Source of the DNA: Molossus alvarezi
Lineage: Eukaryota > Chordata > Mammalia > Chiroptera > Molossidae
Direction: 5' to 3'
DNA length: 64,000 nucleotides
Assembly: GCA_037176705.1 (NCBI GenBank)
Contig: CM073886.1
Coordinates: 16,514,501-16,578,500 of the forward strand
The notes below the pieces were generated by a model, which was not told where the DNA came from, ran no database searches, and saw only the letters and a list, made by a program, of their open reading frames with translations. A program made the position numbers and the translations under genes. Shown here piece after piece: positions 11,720-22,040 of the stretch; position 1 is the first letter of the stretch; the number at the start of each line of letters is the position of its first letter.

Positions 11720-13107
11720 TCACTGAATATTTTCAAAAAATACTTAAAATGGGTTTAAAAAATTGGTTCAAAAAATCTAATTCAGAGCCCATCTGTACAA
11801 AGATCAATCTTGCTTGACATATATTATTCCTAAAAATGTTTTTAATGTGAATTTTTATAAAATATGCCATATTTTCCACTTTTTAATACCCTTTAAATTT
11901 TACTACATGTTACTTAAAAGCAGTTTGTAAACCAAACACCAAACTCTATGATCTTTCACACCCATTAAAAGCAACACATGCAGTAAAACACACGACTGAA
12001 CAAATTACTATTTCGGGGGGAGAGGGGGTGGTTCTGACTCCTTGGGGCTTGAATGTTTAATTAAGCTCACAGCCACAATGCTAATAGGATTTGGCACCAA
12101 CCGAAGAGACCAGGGCAGGAGAAGGTGTTTCAGGAGCAATGTCACTGTACTGCCCCTTCTGCTAGCCTCAGGCGGCAAATCTGAGAAGCAGGTAAACTCA
12201 GTCTAGTCATTTCGGCCAACTTTTCTCTCCTTCTGCCTGCCACTCAAGAATCCCACTGCCTCCAGGGTCCCCTCTCTCCCACCAACTTACTGTCTAAATA
12301 TCCACAGCAGTCCATGTGATCTCGAGTCTTGTGAGTACTGTGAAATCACACCCTGCCCACTGCTCTACAAGCTACCGGTGGTCAAGAAATTCACCCCTGC
12401 AGCTGACTTATTTGCATATTGTGCCTTTCTAATATAAATACAGGTAACAACACTTGATCCCCTACTCATATCCCAGAAATTCTTGTATCACCAACACCCA
12501 AAGTTTCTGCAAGGCACTGCATGATGTTGCCTCCATGCTAAAGTGGCAGGTCCCAGTGGCAAGCTTTGCCTCACCTGGGGAATCATCATGAATCAAGGCA
12601 TTCCTGTTGGTTCTTTTTAATTCCTTTAAGTCCCCTGAGGACCCATAATAACACCTTCTGGAAACCAGAGAGTGAATCACGAGTTCTCAACCTGATCAGA
12701 CCCCAATGGTTCCTTTTTATTGCATTTTTCTTACATACTTAATTTGTAATATCCTCTTTACCATCTGAATAAAATTAAATTCATGGACAAATGTATAACC
12801 TTTAATCACTGAGACCATCAAAAACACTTCTAAAAATTTCCCCACTCCTCTGCGTAGCCTTACATCAAGCTGCCTTAGGATACTCTCGTGGGTGCCTGGC
12901 ACAGACGGGGCAGCGGCAGAGCCCCGTGCTCTAAGAGCAGCCATAAGTCCCACAGTCCTCTGCCTATCCTTTTCCTTCCCAAGAGAGAAACAGTTTGAAG
13001 GATATCTGAAAGACTAAAGATTCCACAATGCTGTATGTGTGTGACTATGATGTAATGGTATATATAACATATGAATATGTGAGTATATATCTCAGCAATT
13101 TATTTTT
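11720..13107. other. Unassigned DNA
   Basis: AT-rich to about 12,000, then mixed composition. The minus frame at 12717-12953 has no supporting features. No repeat family recognised with confidence. Confidence 0.4.
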
Positions 13108-13345
13108 ATTTATTTTTAAATCCTCACCTGAGGATATTTTTCCATTACATTTTAGATAGAGTGGGAAAGAGTAAGGGGGAGAGAGAGAGAGAGACATCAA
13201 TGTGAGAGAGACACATCGATTGGTTGCCTCCCACATCACCCTGACAGGGGCCCGGGGACCCAAGAGCAACCGAGGCACGTGCCCTTCCTTGACTGGAAAT
13301 GAACCCAATACTCTTCCGTCCTCAGGCCGATCAACCGGCCAGGGC
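13108..13345 (-). mobile_element. Ves SINE with a deletion in the head
   Basis: Antisense copy with tail hairpin. The head reads CAGGCCGATCAACCGGCCAGGGC, so about 20 bases covering the A-box region are missing. Confidence 0.85.
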
Positions 13346-13548
13346 AATCTGAAGCAGTTTAAAAGAAAAAGATTTCTTAACTTATTCTATTCATTCTTTC
13401 AACAGATGAGCTCCTGAAATCTGCCTAGATTGAGGATAAGCCTATTATAAATGCTAATAATACCTTATATTTGGCTATGTCTTACTAATCTTAGTACCTC
13501 TAGTACCTGATGAAGACCTAGCACAAAGGGCATTAAAATATGTGTGTA

Positions 13549-13771
13549 GCCCTGGACAGTTTTGCTCAACAGTTAGAGCGTCAGCCTGTGGACCAGAGTC
13601 TCGGGTTCAATTTCAGTCAAGGGCACATATCTCGGTTGTGGCTTGGTGGTCCTGGTCGGGGATGTGCATGAGGCAACCAGTCAATGTGTCTCTCTCACAC
13701 TGATGTCTCCTCCCACCCCAACTTTGTCTGAAGATAAATAGGAAAATATCCTGGGGTGAGGATTTAAAAAA
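13549..13771 (+). mobile_element. Ves SINE
   Basis: Sense copy from GCCCTGGACAGTTTTGCTC to ATCCTGGGGTGAGGATTT. The (TC)n tract is nearly lost. Confidence 0.87.
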
Positions 13772-14079
13772 AGAATAGTACATGTGTCACATCTCTGCAG
13801 CAGTGGTACATTTGCAAACAGCTTGAACATCAAGGAAGGGCAGAATGAAGCACTCCAAGTAATGGAACTTCTCTGGAGACTGAATTATATAGTAAACTTT
13901 CCTTATACAATAAGGAAAAAGGAACTGTTTATTGATTCTATCTGAGCACCAGCTATATGCCATGCTAGACTCTAAGATAAAACTATGAGCATGATATTCC
14001 ATGCCCTGACTCCATGAAACTAACAAACAACTGTACTAAACACCAGCTATGATAAGGACCATAAAGAAAACTAAAGGTT

Positions 14080-14245
14080 GCCCTGGCCAGTTTGGCTCAG
14101 CGGTTGGAGCGTAGTCCTGCGGTCCAGAGACACCTGGGTTCGGTTCCCGCTTAGGGCACGTGCCTCGGTTGCAGTTTGTCCCCGGCCCTGGTTGGTCGTG
14201 CAGGTGGCAGCCACTCGATGTGTTCCTTTCACATCGATGTTTCTT

Positions 14246-14300
<55 letters not shown>

Positions 14301-14384
14301 TCTCTCTCCCTCCCACTCTACCTGGGCAAAAAATTGGAAAAATGTCCTCGGGTGAGGATAAAAAAAAAAAAGAAAGAAAAAAAA
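14080..14384 (+). mobile_element. Ves SINE with long (TC)n
   Basis: Sense copy with (TC)n at about 14246-14297. The 15-bp TSD AGAAAACTAAAGGTT lies at 14065-14079 and 14385-14399. Confidence 0.93.
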
Positions 14385-14400
14385 AGAAAACTAAAGGTTT

Positions 14401-14630
14401 CACTCTAGCTGGTGTGGCTCAATGGATGAAACGCTGGCCTGCTCACCGAAGGGTTGATTCCCAGTCAAGGGCACATATCTGGGTTGCAGGTTTGATACAG
14501 GAGGCAACCAATCGATGTGTCTCTCTCACATCCATGTTTTTCTCTCTCCCCCAACCCCTTCCTTCCACTCTCTCTAAAAATCAACAACAACAACAAAATA
14601 TCCTCGGATGAGGGTTAACAAAAGGAAATT
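14401..14630 (+). mobile_element. Ves SINE in tandem with the previous copy
   Basis: Sense copy starting CACTCTAGCTGGTGTGGCTC. TAAAGGTTT recurs after its tail (14633-14641), so it used the same target as its neighbour. Confidence 0.85.
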
Positions 14631-14644
14631 TAAAGGTTTCTGCA

Positions 14645-14920
14645 ACAGAACAGTAGTCAGTGGAGGGCTAGTTTAGATACAGGAGCCAGGGAAGGCCTCA
14701 AAGAAGAAGTGGTGTTGAAGTGGGGACCTCAGTGGTGAGAAGGAGCTGATCGTGGTTGTGGGCCTGAAGAGGATAATACTGGATGGAGGGATTGGTGTGT
14801 GTGGAAAAGAGCATCATGTCTTCACCTGGCTGAAGCCAAGTGAGGGTTCCAACATCAAGAACATTCTGAGTTATGTACTAGGCCTGGGAAGGCCTCAGCA
14901 GAGTTTTAAGCATGAGAGCA
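14645..14920 (+). repeat. Ancient interspersed repeat, family not assigned
   Basis: Resembles a common old mammalian repeat (GGAAGGCCTCAAAGAAGAAGTGG, GGTGAGAAGGAGC). The same repeat seems to continue at 15240-15729, 18061-18376 and 18600-18960, between later insertions. Confidence 0.4.
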
Positions 14921-14929
14921 CACACAATT

Positions 14930-15235
14930 CTGTTTTCTTTTTCTGTTTTTGCATTTCAATTTTTAAGAATTTTAAAATTTGAACTAATTTTAGACATACA
15001 GAAAACTTGCAAGTATTGTGCAAGGAATTCCTTTATATCCCTTACCTTATGTGCCCCAATGTTAATGTCTTACTGTACTATGTCAAGCAAAAAAAAAAAA
15101 AAATCAAGAACAGGAAATTCGCACCAGTACAATATTATTAACTCGACTATAGGCTTTATTTCATCTTTTTTTTTTTGGTCTGACTTTGGTTCTAGGATCC
15201 TACCCAGGGTCCCACATAGCTGGCTGGCTTTTTTT
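14930..15235 (-). mobile_element. Old L1 (L1M-like) 3' UTR fragment
   Basis: Antisense old-L1 signature: TTTTAGACATACAGAAAACTTGC, ACCTTATGTGCCCCAATG, CACCAGTACAATATTATTAAC. It interrupts the ancient repeat around it. Confidence 0.65.
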
Positions 15236-15239
15236 TTAA

Positions 15240-15729
15240 AACCCACTCAGCTGTAGGTGGTAAATGGCTTGGGAGGCTTCAAGAGTAGTAGCAGGGACTC
15301 ATTCCAAGGCTGTTGTTGTAGTCCAGGCCAAGGGTAAGAGTGGCCCTGTCTACGGTGTCAGTGGGATAAAAGCAGACAGATTCAGGATATAACATCTGGG
15401 CAGAACTAACAGGACATGCTGAGAGACCAGATGTGTGGGTGAGACAAGGAAACAAGGATAACTCCCAGGATTCTGCATTCAGTAAACGAATGGACGATGA
15501 TACATTTACTGGGTGAGTAAAACTGGGGGAGCTAAAGGTTTTGGGTCAATATGGGAAGCTCAGTTTTTGACCCTTTAAGTTGAGATGCCTGTGAAATTCT
15601 TAAGTGAAAATGTCAGTGAGGCAACCACATCACCCCAGTCTGAGAGATCTAGGCTAGAGATGGGATGTCACTGCCACTACCCATGGAAAGGATGACAAAA
15701 TGGAAGAGAGCCTGAGGACCTTCACTATC
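15240..15729 (+). repeat. Ancient interspersed repeat, continued
   Basis: Continuation of the 14645 repeat: GGCTTCAAGAGTAGTAGC, GTTGTAGTCCAGGCCAAGG, GAGATGCCTGTGAAATTC. No coding capacity. Confidence 0.4.
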
Positions 15730-15744
15730 AAGAAACAGTGGGGA

Positions 15745-15858
15745 GCCCTGGCCAGTTTGGCTCAGTGGTTGAGCGTCAACCTGTGGACCAGAGAGTCCTG
15801 GGTTCGGTTCCCACTAGGGGCACGTACCACAGAAAAAAAAAGGAAACCATAGCAACTG
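15745..15858 (+). mobile_element. Head-only Ves SINE
   Basis: Only the tRNA-like first ~95 bases (to GGGCACGTACCAC) are present, followed by an A-run and a short non-SINE stretch. The 15-bp TSD AAGAAACAGTGGGGA at 15730-15744 and 15859-15873 is perfect. Confidence 0.88.
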
Positions 15859-15873
15859 AAGAAACAGTGGGGA

Positions 15874-18046
15874 TAGACTTCTGGTCAAGATGGTGGCGTA
15901 GGTAAACACGGTATCGCATCCTCCCACAATCACATCAAAGTTACAACTAAACTACAGAACAACCATCATTCAAAACCGCCTGAAATCAAGCTGAATGGAA
16001 GTCCTACAACTACGGAAGTAAAGAAGAAGCTGCATTGAGACTGGTAGGAGGGGAAGAGGCAGACGGGCTGGTCCCACACCTATGTGTGGCGGATAAAAAT
16101 CAGGAAGACACCTCGGCTGGGAAGGTCCTCCCTGAGGACTGAGGGGTCCCTGTCCCACACCAGACGCCCCACTCAGGGTTCCAGTGCCAGAAAGAGAAGT
16201 CCCTATAACTTCTGGCTGGAAAAACCAGCAGGAACTGAGGCTCAGGGAGGCTGAGGCGGCTGGAGCCCCCATCAGAGCCTTTTAAAGGGCCCCCACACAG
16301 ACTTATGGACTTGCTCCCTCTAAGCTTGGAGGGGAGGCAGCTCGAGGGACACCAGAGACATACAGAGAAGAACTGAGCTGTTTGGCACTGGACCGAGGGC
16401 TGGAGAGGGGGCATTCTCCAGGACAAACGTGCTGTCAGAGGCCTTTGTTCCTTCGGTGAGCCCTTCCCTGGGGCGGCAGACAGCCACCATATCTGGGACT
16501 CCAGCAACCTGGCTCACACTGGTAGCCCTGCCCTGGTGATTCCCTGAGGCCCCACCCCACCCAACTTTCAGGCCCACCCAAGCTGATGCCACTTGCTTAA
16601 CTGTAGGATTGGCCTGTCTTAGATCCCTAAATTCCTTCAAGCAAGCAGCATCTGGTCTCAGATAGCCCCATACCTCTCCTTAAGTAATACACAGAAACAA
16701 ACACAGGGAGGCAGCCAAAATGAGGAGACAAAGAAACAGGTCCCAAATGAGAGAACAGAACAAAACCCCAAGAAAAGAACTAAGCAAAATGAAGATAAGC
16801 AACCTCACAGATGCTGAGTTCAAAATACTGCTTATAAGGATGCTCAATGAACTTAGTGAGAACCTCAGTGAACTGAGTGAGGGCCTCAAGAGCATAAAAA
16901 AGGACCAGTCAGAAATGATGGATGCACAGTCAGAAATGAAGGAGGCATTAACTGAAATAAGAATCATTTACACAGATTCAATAATAGAGTACGTAAATCC
17001 AAGAAGCAAACCATTGATTTGGAATATAAGGAAGCAAAAAACACCCAATCAGAACAGCAAAAAGAAAAAAGAATCCAAAAAAATGAGGATAGTGTAAGGA
17101 GCCTCTGGGACAACTTCAAGCGTGCCAACATTCGCATCTTGGGGGTGCCAGAAGGGGAAGAGATAGAACAAGAAATCGAAAACCTGTTTGAAACAATAAT
17201 GGCAGAAAACTTTCCTAATTTGGTGAAGGAAACAGACATACAAGTCCCAGATGCACAGAGACTCCCAAACAAGATGAACCCCAAGAGGTCCACACCAAGA
17301 CACATCATCATCAAAATGCAAAAGGTTCAAGACAAAGAGAGAATCTTAGAAGCAGCAAAAGAAAAGCAGTTAGTTACCTACAAGGAAGTTCCCATAACGC
17401 TGTCAGCTGATTTCTCAAAACAAACTTTGCAGGCCAGAAGGGAATGGTAAGAAATATTCAGAGTGATGAAAAGCAAGAACCTACAACCAAGATTACTCTA
17501 TCCTGCAAAGCTGTCATTTAGAATCAATGGCCATATAAAGACTTTCCGAGACAAGAAAAAGTTAAAGGAGTTCATCACCACCAAACCGTTATTATATGAA
17601 ATGATAAAGAGTCTTTTTGAAGAAAAAGATAAAATATATGAACAAACAAAATGGCAATGAATGCATATCTATTGACAATGGAATCTACAAAAAAAATGAA
17701 CAGGCAGAACAGAAACATTCTCATAGATACAGACAACATTTTGTTGGTTGCCAGATGGGAGGGGGCTTGAGAGAATGGGTGAAAAAGGTGAAGGGATTAA
17801 GAAGTACAAATTCATTGCTAGACTGACAAACCTCAAAGGGAAAGGGGTTGGGGGGTGGGAAGAAATAAACCAAAGAACTTACATGCATAACCAATGGACA
17901 CAGACAATAGTGTGGGAAAGGTGGGAGGGGGGGTGGGTGTAGGGAGGAGGGGGGTCAATGGGGGGAAAATGAGGAACATCTGTAATACATTTAACAATAA
18001 AGATTTTCAAAAAATTATAATAAATAACACTTATAAAGAAAAAAAA
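15874..18046 (+). mobile_element. HAL1-like element (LINE with ORF1 but no ORF2)
   Basis: A 2.17-kb retrotransposon with TSD AAGAAACAGTGGGG on both sides (15859-15872 and 18047-18060). In order: a GC-richer 5' UTR of about 845 bp starting TAGACTTCTGGTCAAGATGG; an ORF1 region from ATG at 16720 to about 17660; then directly a ~385-bp 3' UTR with a G-rich stretch (17920-17965) and AATAAAG before the A-tail. No ORF2 sequence (endonuclease or reverse transcriptase) lies between ORF1 and the 3' UTR. This is the layout of half-LINEs (HAL1), known L1 derivatives moved by L1 enzymes in trans. An L1 with an internal deletion is the alternative; the similar layout of the copies at 35986-39490 and 60320-63560 argues for a family. 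Confidence 0.82.
16720..17660 (+). pseudogene. L1/HAL1 ORF1 (RNA-binding protein), broken
   Basis: Encodes an L1 ORF1p-like protein in three frame segments: 16720-17097, 17019-17450 and 17463-17660. The N-terminal third is a predicted coiled coil with repeated ELSE and QSEM heptad-like runs. The RRM-like middle contains LWDNFKRANIRILGVPEGEE, the most typical ORF1p block. The C-terminal domain includes LSADFSKQTLQARREW and, after a stop at 17448-17450, LLYPAKLSFRINGHIK. ORF1p is the nucleic-acid chaperone that coats LINE RNA. At least one frameshift (about 17030-17090) and one stop break it. The homologous ATG context (GCCAAAATGAG) also begins the two other HAL1-like copies, which supports this start. 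Confidence 0.85.
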
Positions 18047-18060
18047 AAGAAACAGTGGGG

Positions 18061-18376
18061 GAGGGGATCCAGCAGAAAAGTCCAAGGACAAGAGGAGTTG
18101 GATGACAGTCATACAAACAGGATGAAGACTGTCAGTACAATGCCAAGTACTGATGCACTGGGGTAGTGGTGGCACAGGCCAGCCTGGGCAGGGTGACATG
18201 TGAGTGAAGTCGAGAAAGCACATGTGGTCAATCCTTTAGAGAAGTCTAGACATGAAGTATGGCAGAGAAACGGGGTAATGTGGCACTTGGGAGGATTTCT
18301 GCAGGGCAGAGATGCTAGAGAATGTTGTGGGGTGACAGAATGGTCCAGGATAAGTGAGGGATTAAAGATGCAGGAA
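18061..18376 (+). repeat. Ancient interspersed repeat, continued
   Basis: Resumes the repeat broken by the HAL1-like insertion: AGTCCAAGGACAAGAGGAG, GGTGACATGTGAGTGAAG. No gene. Confidence 0.35.
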
Positions 18377-18598
18377 GTCCTGGCTGGGTGACTCGGTTGG
18401 AGCATCATTCCGTACACCAAAAGGTTGCAGGTTCTATTCATGGTCAGAGCACATACCCAGGTTTCAAATTTAATCCCCAGCATGGCTCCTACAGGAGGTA
18501 ACTTATTGATATTTCTCTCTCACATTGATGTTTCTCCTTCTCTCCCTTCATCTCTCTCTAAAATCAATAAAAACATATTCTCGGGTGAGGATTAAAAA
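18377..18598 (+). mobile_element. Ves SINE
   Basis: Sense copy from GTCCTGGCTGGGTGACTC to ATTCTCGGGTGAGGATT, with AAAATCAATAAA before the hairpin. Confidence 0.86.
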
Positions 18599-18599
18599 T

Positions 18600-19160
18600 A
18601 AAAGAGATGAGGGAAAAGGAAGGTAGCTGAAGGAGCCAAGTTGCTTGAGAGAGAAGAGAAAACCTGTAATTCAAGCAAAAGGACTGGACATTACCAGAAG
18701 GAGGCAAACTTCTGTAAAGAAGCAAAAATAGACACACTTATTTGTGGACTTTGGGGGGAGGGAGTCCATTTGATTTGGTGGGAGTGAGGGCAGGAAAATG
18801 GGACTCTTAAGGTATGGCTGTCACTGAGAGGGTGTCATATCAGGTGATGTGAGGTTCAGACTGGTATAGATGCTCTCAAGGGAAAGCATCAAGAGTCTTC
18901 AAGAGGATGGTGCTACCAGCCAAACAAATGACAGCAGGAGCTAGCTCTTCCAGAATAGCACTAAGAAGGCAAAGAAATGGCAAAGATACAACTAAGGCAA
19001 TCGAATAGCTGTTGAATAAATATATGTGAATGAATCAATGAATAAATGAGTTGACACACCAATTTATCAACTCACAAATTAAAGCCTATTACGAAGGTAA
19101 AGCAAGAGGAGACAGGAGAGTGGAATAATGTGATATGCTGTGAATGCCTGGAGATGAAGT
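18600..19160. other. Unassigned, probably ancient repeat
   Basis: The first ~350 bases look like more of the 14645 repeat; the remainder is unassigned. Confidence 0.35.
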
Positions 19161-19702
19161 ATATAGAGAACTCTTATATTGAAAATAAAACATCAAGTAA
19201 CCCAATTTTTAAAGAGGCAAAGGGTGTGAGTATACATTTCTCCAAAGGAGATGTACACACGGCAATAAAGCACATAAAAAAATAGTTAACATCCTTAGCC
19301 ATCAGGGAAATGCAAATCAAAACCACAATGAGATACCACTTCACACCCACTAAGATGGCTATAATTAAAAAGACAGAAAATAACAAGTGTGAGCAGTGAT
19401 GTAGAGAAATGTAATCTTCATACACTGCTGGTGGGAATGTAAAATGGTGCAGCCACTGCAGAAAACACTCTGGCAATTCTTCAAAATGTTGAATACAGAG
19501 TTACAATATGAGTTACCAATGATTCTACTCCTAGGTATATACCAAAGAGAAATGAAAACATATGTCCACACAAAAATTTCTACACTGATATTCTTAACAG
19601 CATTATTCTTAACAACGAAAAAGTAGAAACACCCCAAAGGTCCATCAACTGATGGACTATCCATACAATGAAATATTATTCAGCCATGAAAACAAGTGAA
19701 GT

Positions 19703-19898
19703 GCCCTGGTCAGTGTGGCTCAGTTGTTTGGGTGTTTTCCTGTTCACCAAAAGGTTGCCAGTTCAATTCCTGCCCAGGGTTGCAGGCTCAATCCCTGGTG
19801 GGGGACATGCAGGAGGCAAAGATTGATGTTTTGCTCTCACATCAATATTTCTCTCTCTCCCGTCCTCTCTCTTTAAAAATCAATAAAAAATATATTTT
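19703..19898 (+). mobile_element. Ves-type SINE (short form)
   Basis: Sense copy from GCCCTGGTCAGTGTGGC to AAAATCAATAAAAAATATA. The left flank GAAAACAAGTGAAGT (19688-19702) finds its partner GGAAACAAATGAAGT only at 20317-20331, beyond an LTR. Confidence 0.85.
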
Positions 19899-19904
19899 TT
19901 AAAA

Positions 19905-20275
19905 TGTTGTTTTTGACGGCCTAATTAGATTTATTCAGTGATTCATTAATTGGGCAGCATCCCATCTAGCAAATAGAAAGGAACTCTGAAGAGCTGTACA
20001 AAATAAAAAGACTTTTATAGGCAGAATGAGGCAGTGCAAGGAAGTTATTCTAGCAAACAGTAAATTGTTTCAGGCAAGGTCACCTTCCTTTGGAGGAAGG
20101 CTGGGTTGTCTATCAAGTAGATTATCTCATTAGTGCTGACCAGATAATTCCAGGCTGGTTAAGATTACATTCCTGGGAGAGGTTGAAACTACTGTTAGGT
20201 TAGGTATTAAGTCTTGGTTTGGTGATGTGGGCTTAGCACAAGTGACTCCATTGGGGACCTGTTTCTTTTTTAACA
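19905..20275 (-). mobile_element. Solo LTR of an old endogenous retrovirus (ERV-L-like)
   Basis: A 371-bp unit that on the minus strand starts TGTTAAAAAAGAAAC and ends CAAAAACAACA. It has a TATAAAAG box (plus-strand 20012-20019, CTTTTATA) and a later AATAAA about 30 bases before the end. These are the promoter and poly(A) landmarks of an LTR. The motif around GATGGGATGCTGCCCAATT resembles ERV-L group LTRs. No TSD is evident. Confidence 0.7.
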
Positions 20276-20470
20276 ATGGTGTGAGCAATCAGGCATTTAA
20301 TAAAGGGGGTTTCTATGGAAACAAATGAAGTCTTGATTCATTCTGAAACATGGATAAACCTTGACCTTTATGCTAAATGAAAAGAAAAATAGTCACAAAA
20401 GATCACATAGTGTGTAATTCCATTTCTATGAAATATCCTGAAGAAAAATAAGCAGGAAGACTTGTGTTAC

Positions 20471-21640
20471 AAGATTCCAATACTCGTACAATGGAGTACT
20501 GATATAAGAAAGGGCAGACAAATAAAGAGTGAAGAGTTCAGAAACAGACTGACACATATGGACACAATTTATGACAAAAGCAACACTACAGAGCATAAGA
20601 AAAAGAAGGCCTTTTCAAAAATAGTGTTCAGGTCAGGGTGGATAGCTGATGCTTCTGCTACAGACACCCTCAAGGGTCCTAGACTGGTAAATATGCACAT
20701 GAGAAAATATTCAACATCATTAGCTATTTATAAAATGCAAATTAAAACCACAAGATGTCACTACACACCTAGAAGTATGACTAAAATGAAAAAATACACA
20801 CACTATCAAGTGCTGATGAGGATGAAGAACAATGGGAACATTTGTATACTGCCGATGGCAATTCAAAATGGTATAAACTACTCTGAAAAAATCTTCAACA
20901 AGTTACTTTCAAAGCTAAACATACACTGAAACTCCAATCCTGGATATTTACCTTAGAGAAATTAAGCCTTAATTTCACACAAAATGCCATACACAAATAT
21001 TTGCAGCAACCCTATTCAAAACTACCAAAACCTGGAAACAACCTAAATATCCCTCAGTGGGTGAGTAAACATATAGTGGTGCATCCACAGGATGAAATAC
21101 TGCTCAGCATTACAAGGAATGAACTACAGATACACACTAACTAGGATGAATCTCAATCTTTCACTTATACCAAGTGAAAGAAACCAGTCTTAAAAGCTTA
21201 CATACTTCATGATTCAATTTTTTTTGTTTGTTTGTTTTAGTTTTGTTTTTTATCCTCATATGAGGACATTTTTGCATTTACCTTCAGATAGAGCAGGAGG
21301 GAAAGAGGGAGGAAGAGACAGAGAGAAGCACTGATGTGAGAGAGACCCCAACCAGGGCTCGGGACAAACTGCAACTGAGGTATGTGCCCTTAGCGAGAAC
21401 TGAACCCAGGACTCTCTGGTCCACAGGCTGACACTCTAACCGATGAGCCAAACCAGCCAGGGCTCATGATTCCATTTTAATGACATGCTCCCAAAGGCAA
21501 AACTGTAAGGATAAATAACACATTAGCTGTTGTCAGGGGGATGAGAGGAGACAGAAGGTGAGCCTATAAAGGGGTCAATACATGGAAAAGATTTGAGGGT
21601 GGGAGGGGCAGAGTTGAATCTATTCTGTATCCTGATTGTA
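20471..21640 (+). mobile_element. Second old L1: ORF2 3' part and 3' UTR
   Basis: Restarts in a more upstream ORF2 region (TTCAGAAACAGACTGACACATATGG) and proceeds through CATTAGCTATTTATAAAATGC to a 3' UTR (AGCTTACATACTTCATGATTC). A 155-codon frame at 20462-20929 is its remnant. Split by the SINE at 21223-21463. Confidence 0.75.
21223..21463 (-). mobile_element. Ves SINE nested in L1
   Basis: Antisense copy with tail ATCCTCATATGAGGAC. TSD TCATGATTC(A/C)ATTTT at 21208-21222 and 21464-21478. Confidence 0.9.
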
Positions 21641-21677
21641 CTGGCTACAAAATCTATACATTTGTTTTTATTTTATT

Positions 21678-21754
21678 TTATATATATATATATATATACA
21701 CACACACATATGTATATACATATGTGTGTGTGTATATATATGTGTGTGTGTGTG

Positions 21755-21795
<41 letters not shown>
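21678..21795. repeat. (TA)n/(CA)n/(TG)n microsatellite with palindrome
   Basis: Alternating TA, CA and TG runs. Positions 21690-21741 form a perfect 52-bp palindrome. See findings. Confidence 0.95.
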
Positions 21796-21797
<2 letters not shown>

Positions 21798-22031
21798 TCA
21801 CCCGAGGACATGGTTGCATTTATCTTCAGATAGGTGGGAAGAGGAGAGGGAGGAAGAGAGACGGAGAAATATTGATGCGAGAGAGACACATTGAGTGGTT
21901 GCCACCCACATAACCCCAACCAGGGTCAGAGACAAACTGTAACCGAGGCTCGTGTCCTCAGTGGGAACCGAACTCAGGACTCTCTGGTCCATGGGCTGAT
22001 GCTTCAACTGCTGAGCCAAAGTGGCCAGGGC
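21796..22031 (-). mobile_element. Ves SINE
   Basis: Antisense copy whose tail merges with the microsatellite (TATATCCTCACCCGAGGAC). Ends GTGGCCAGGGC. Confidence 0.88.
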
Positions 22032-22040
22032 GATAAACTT

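Larger units (their letters stand above)
19160..20470 (+). mobile_element. Old L1: ORF2 end and 3' UTR, interrupted
   Basis: Old L1 signatures in order: GGAAATGCAAATCAAAACCACAATG, CACTGCTGGTGGGAATG, ACTCCTAGGTATATACC, then after the insertions CATGGATAAACCTTGACC. Interrupted at 19703-20317 by a SINE and an LTR. Confidence 0.8.

Noticed and set aside
14078..14611. 177-codon open frame with long Ser-Leu runs, and many similar frames
   Set aside because: It is a read-through of two Ves SINEs; the SLSLSL runs come from (TC)n tracts.
16100..16640. Minus-strand frames of 100-135 codons
   Set aside because: They lie antisense to the GC-richer 5' UTR of the HAL1-like element, and the homologous copy at 60320 does not keep them open.
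20462..20929. 155-codon plus frame
   Set aside because: It is a remnant of L1 ORF2 and flanking L1 sequence.
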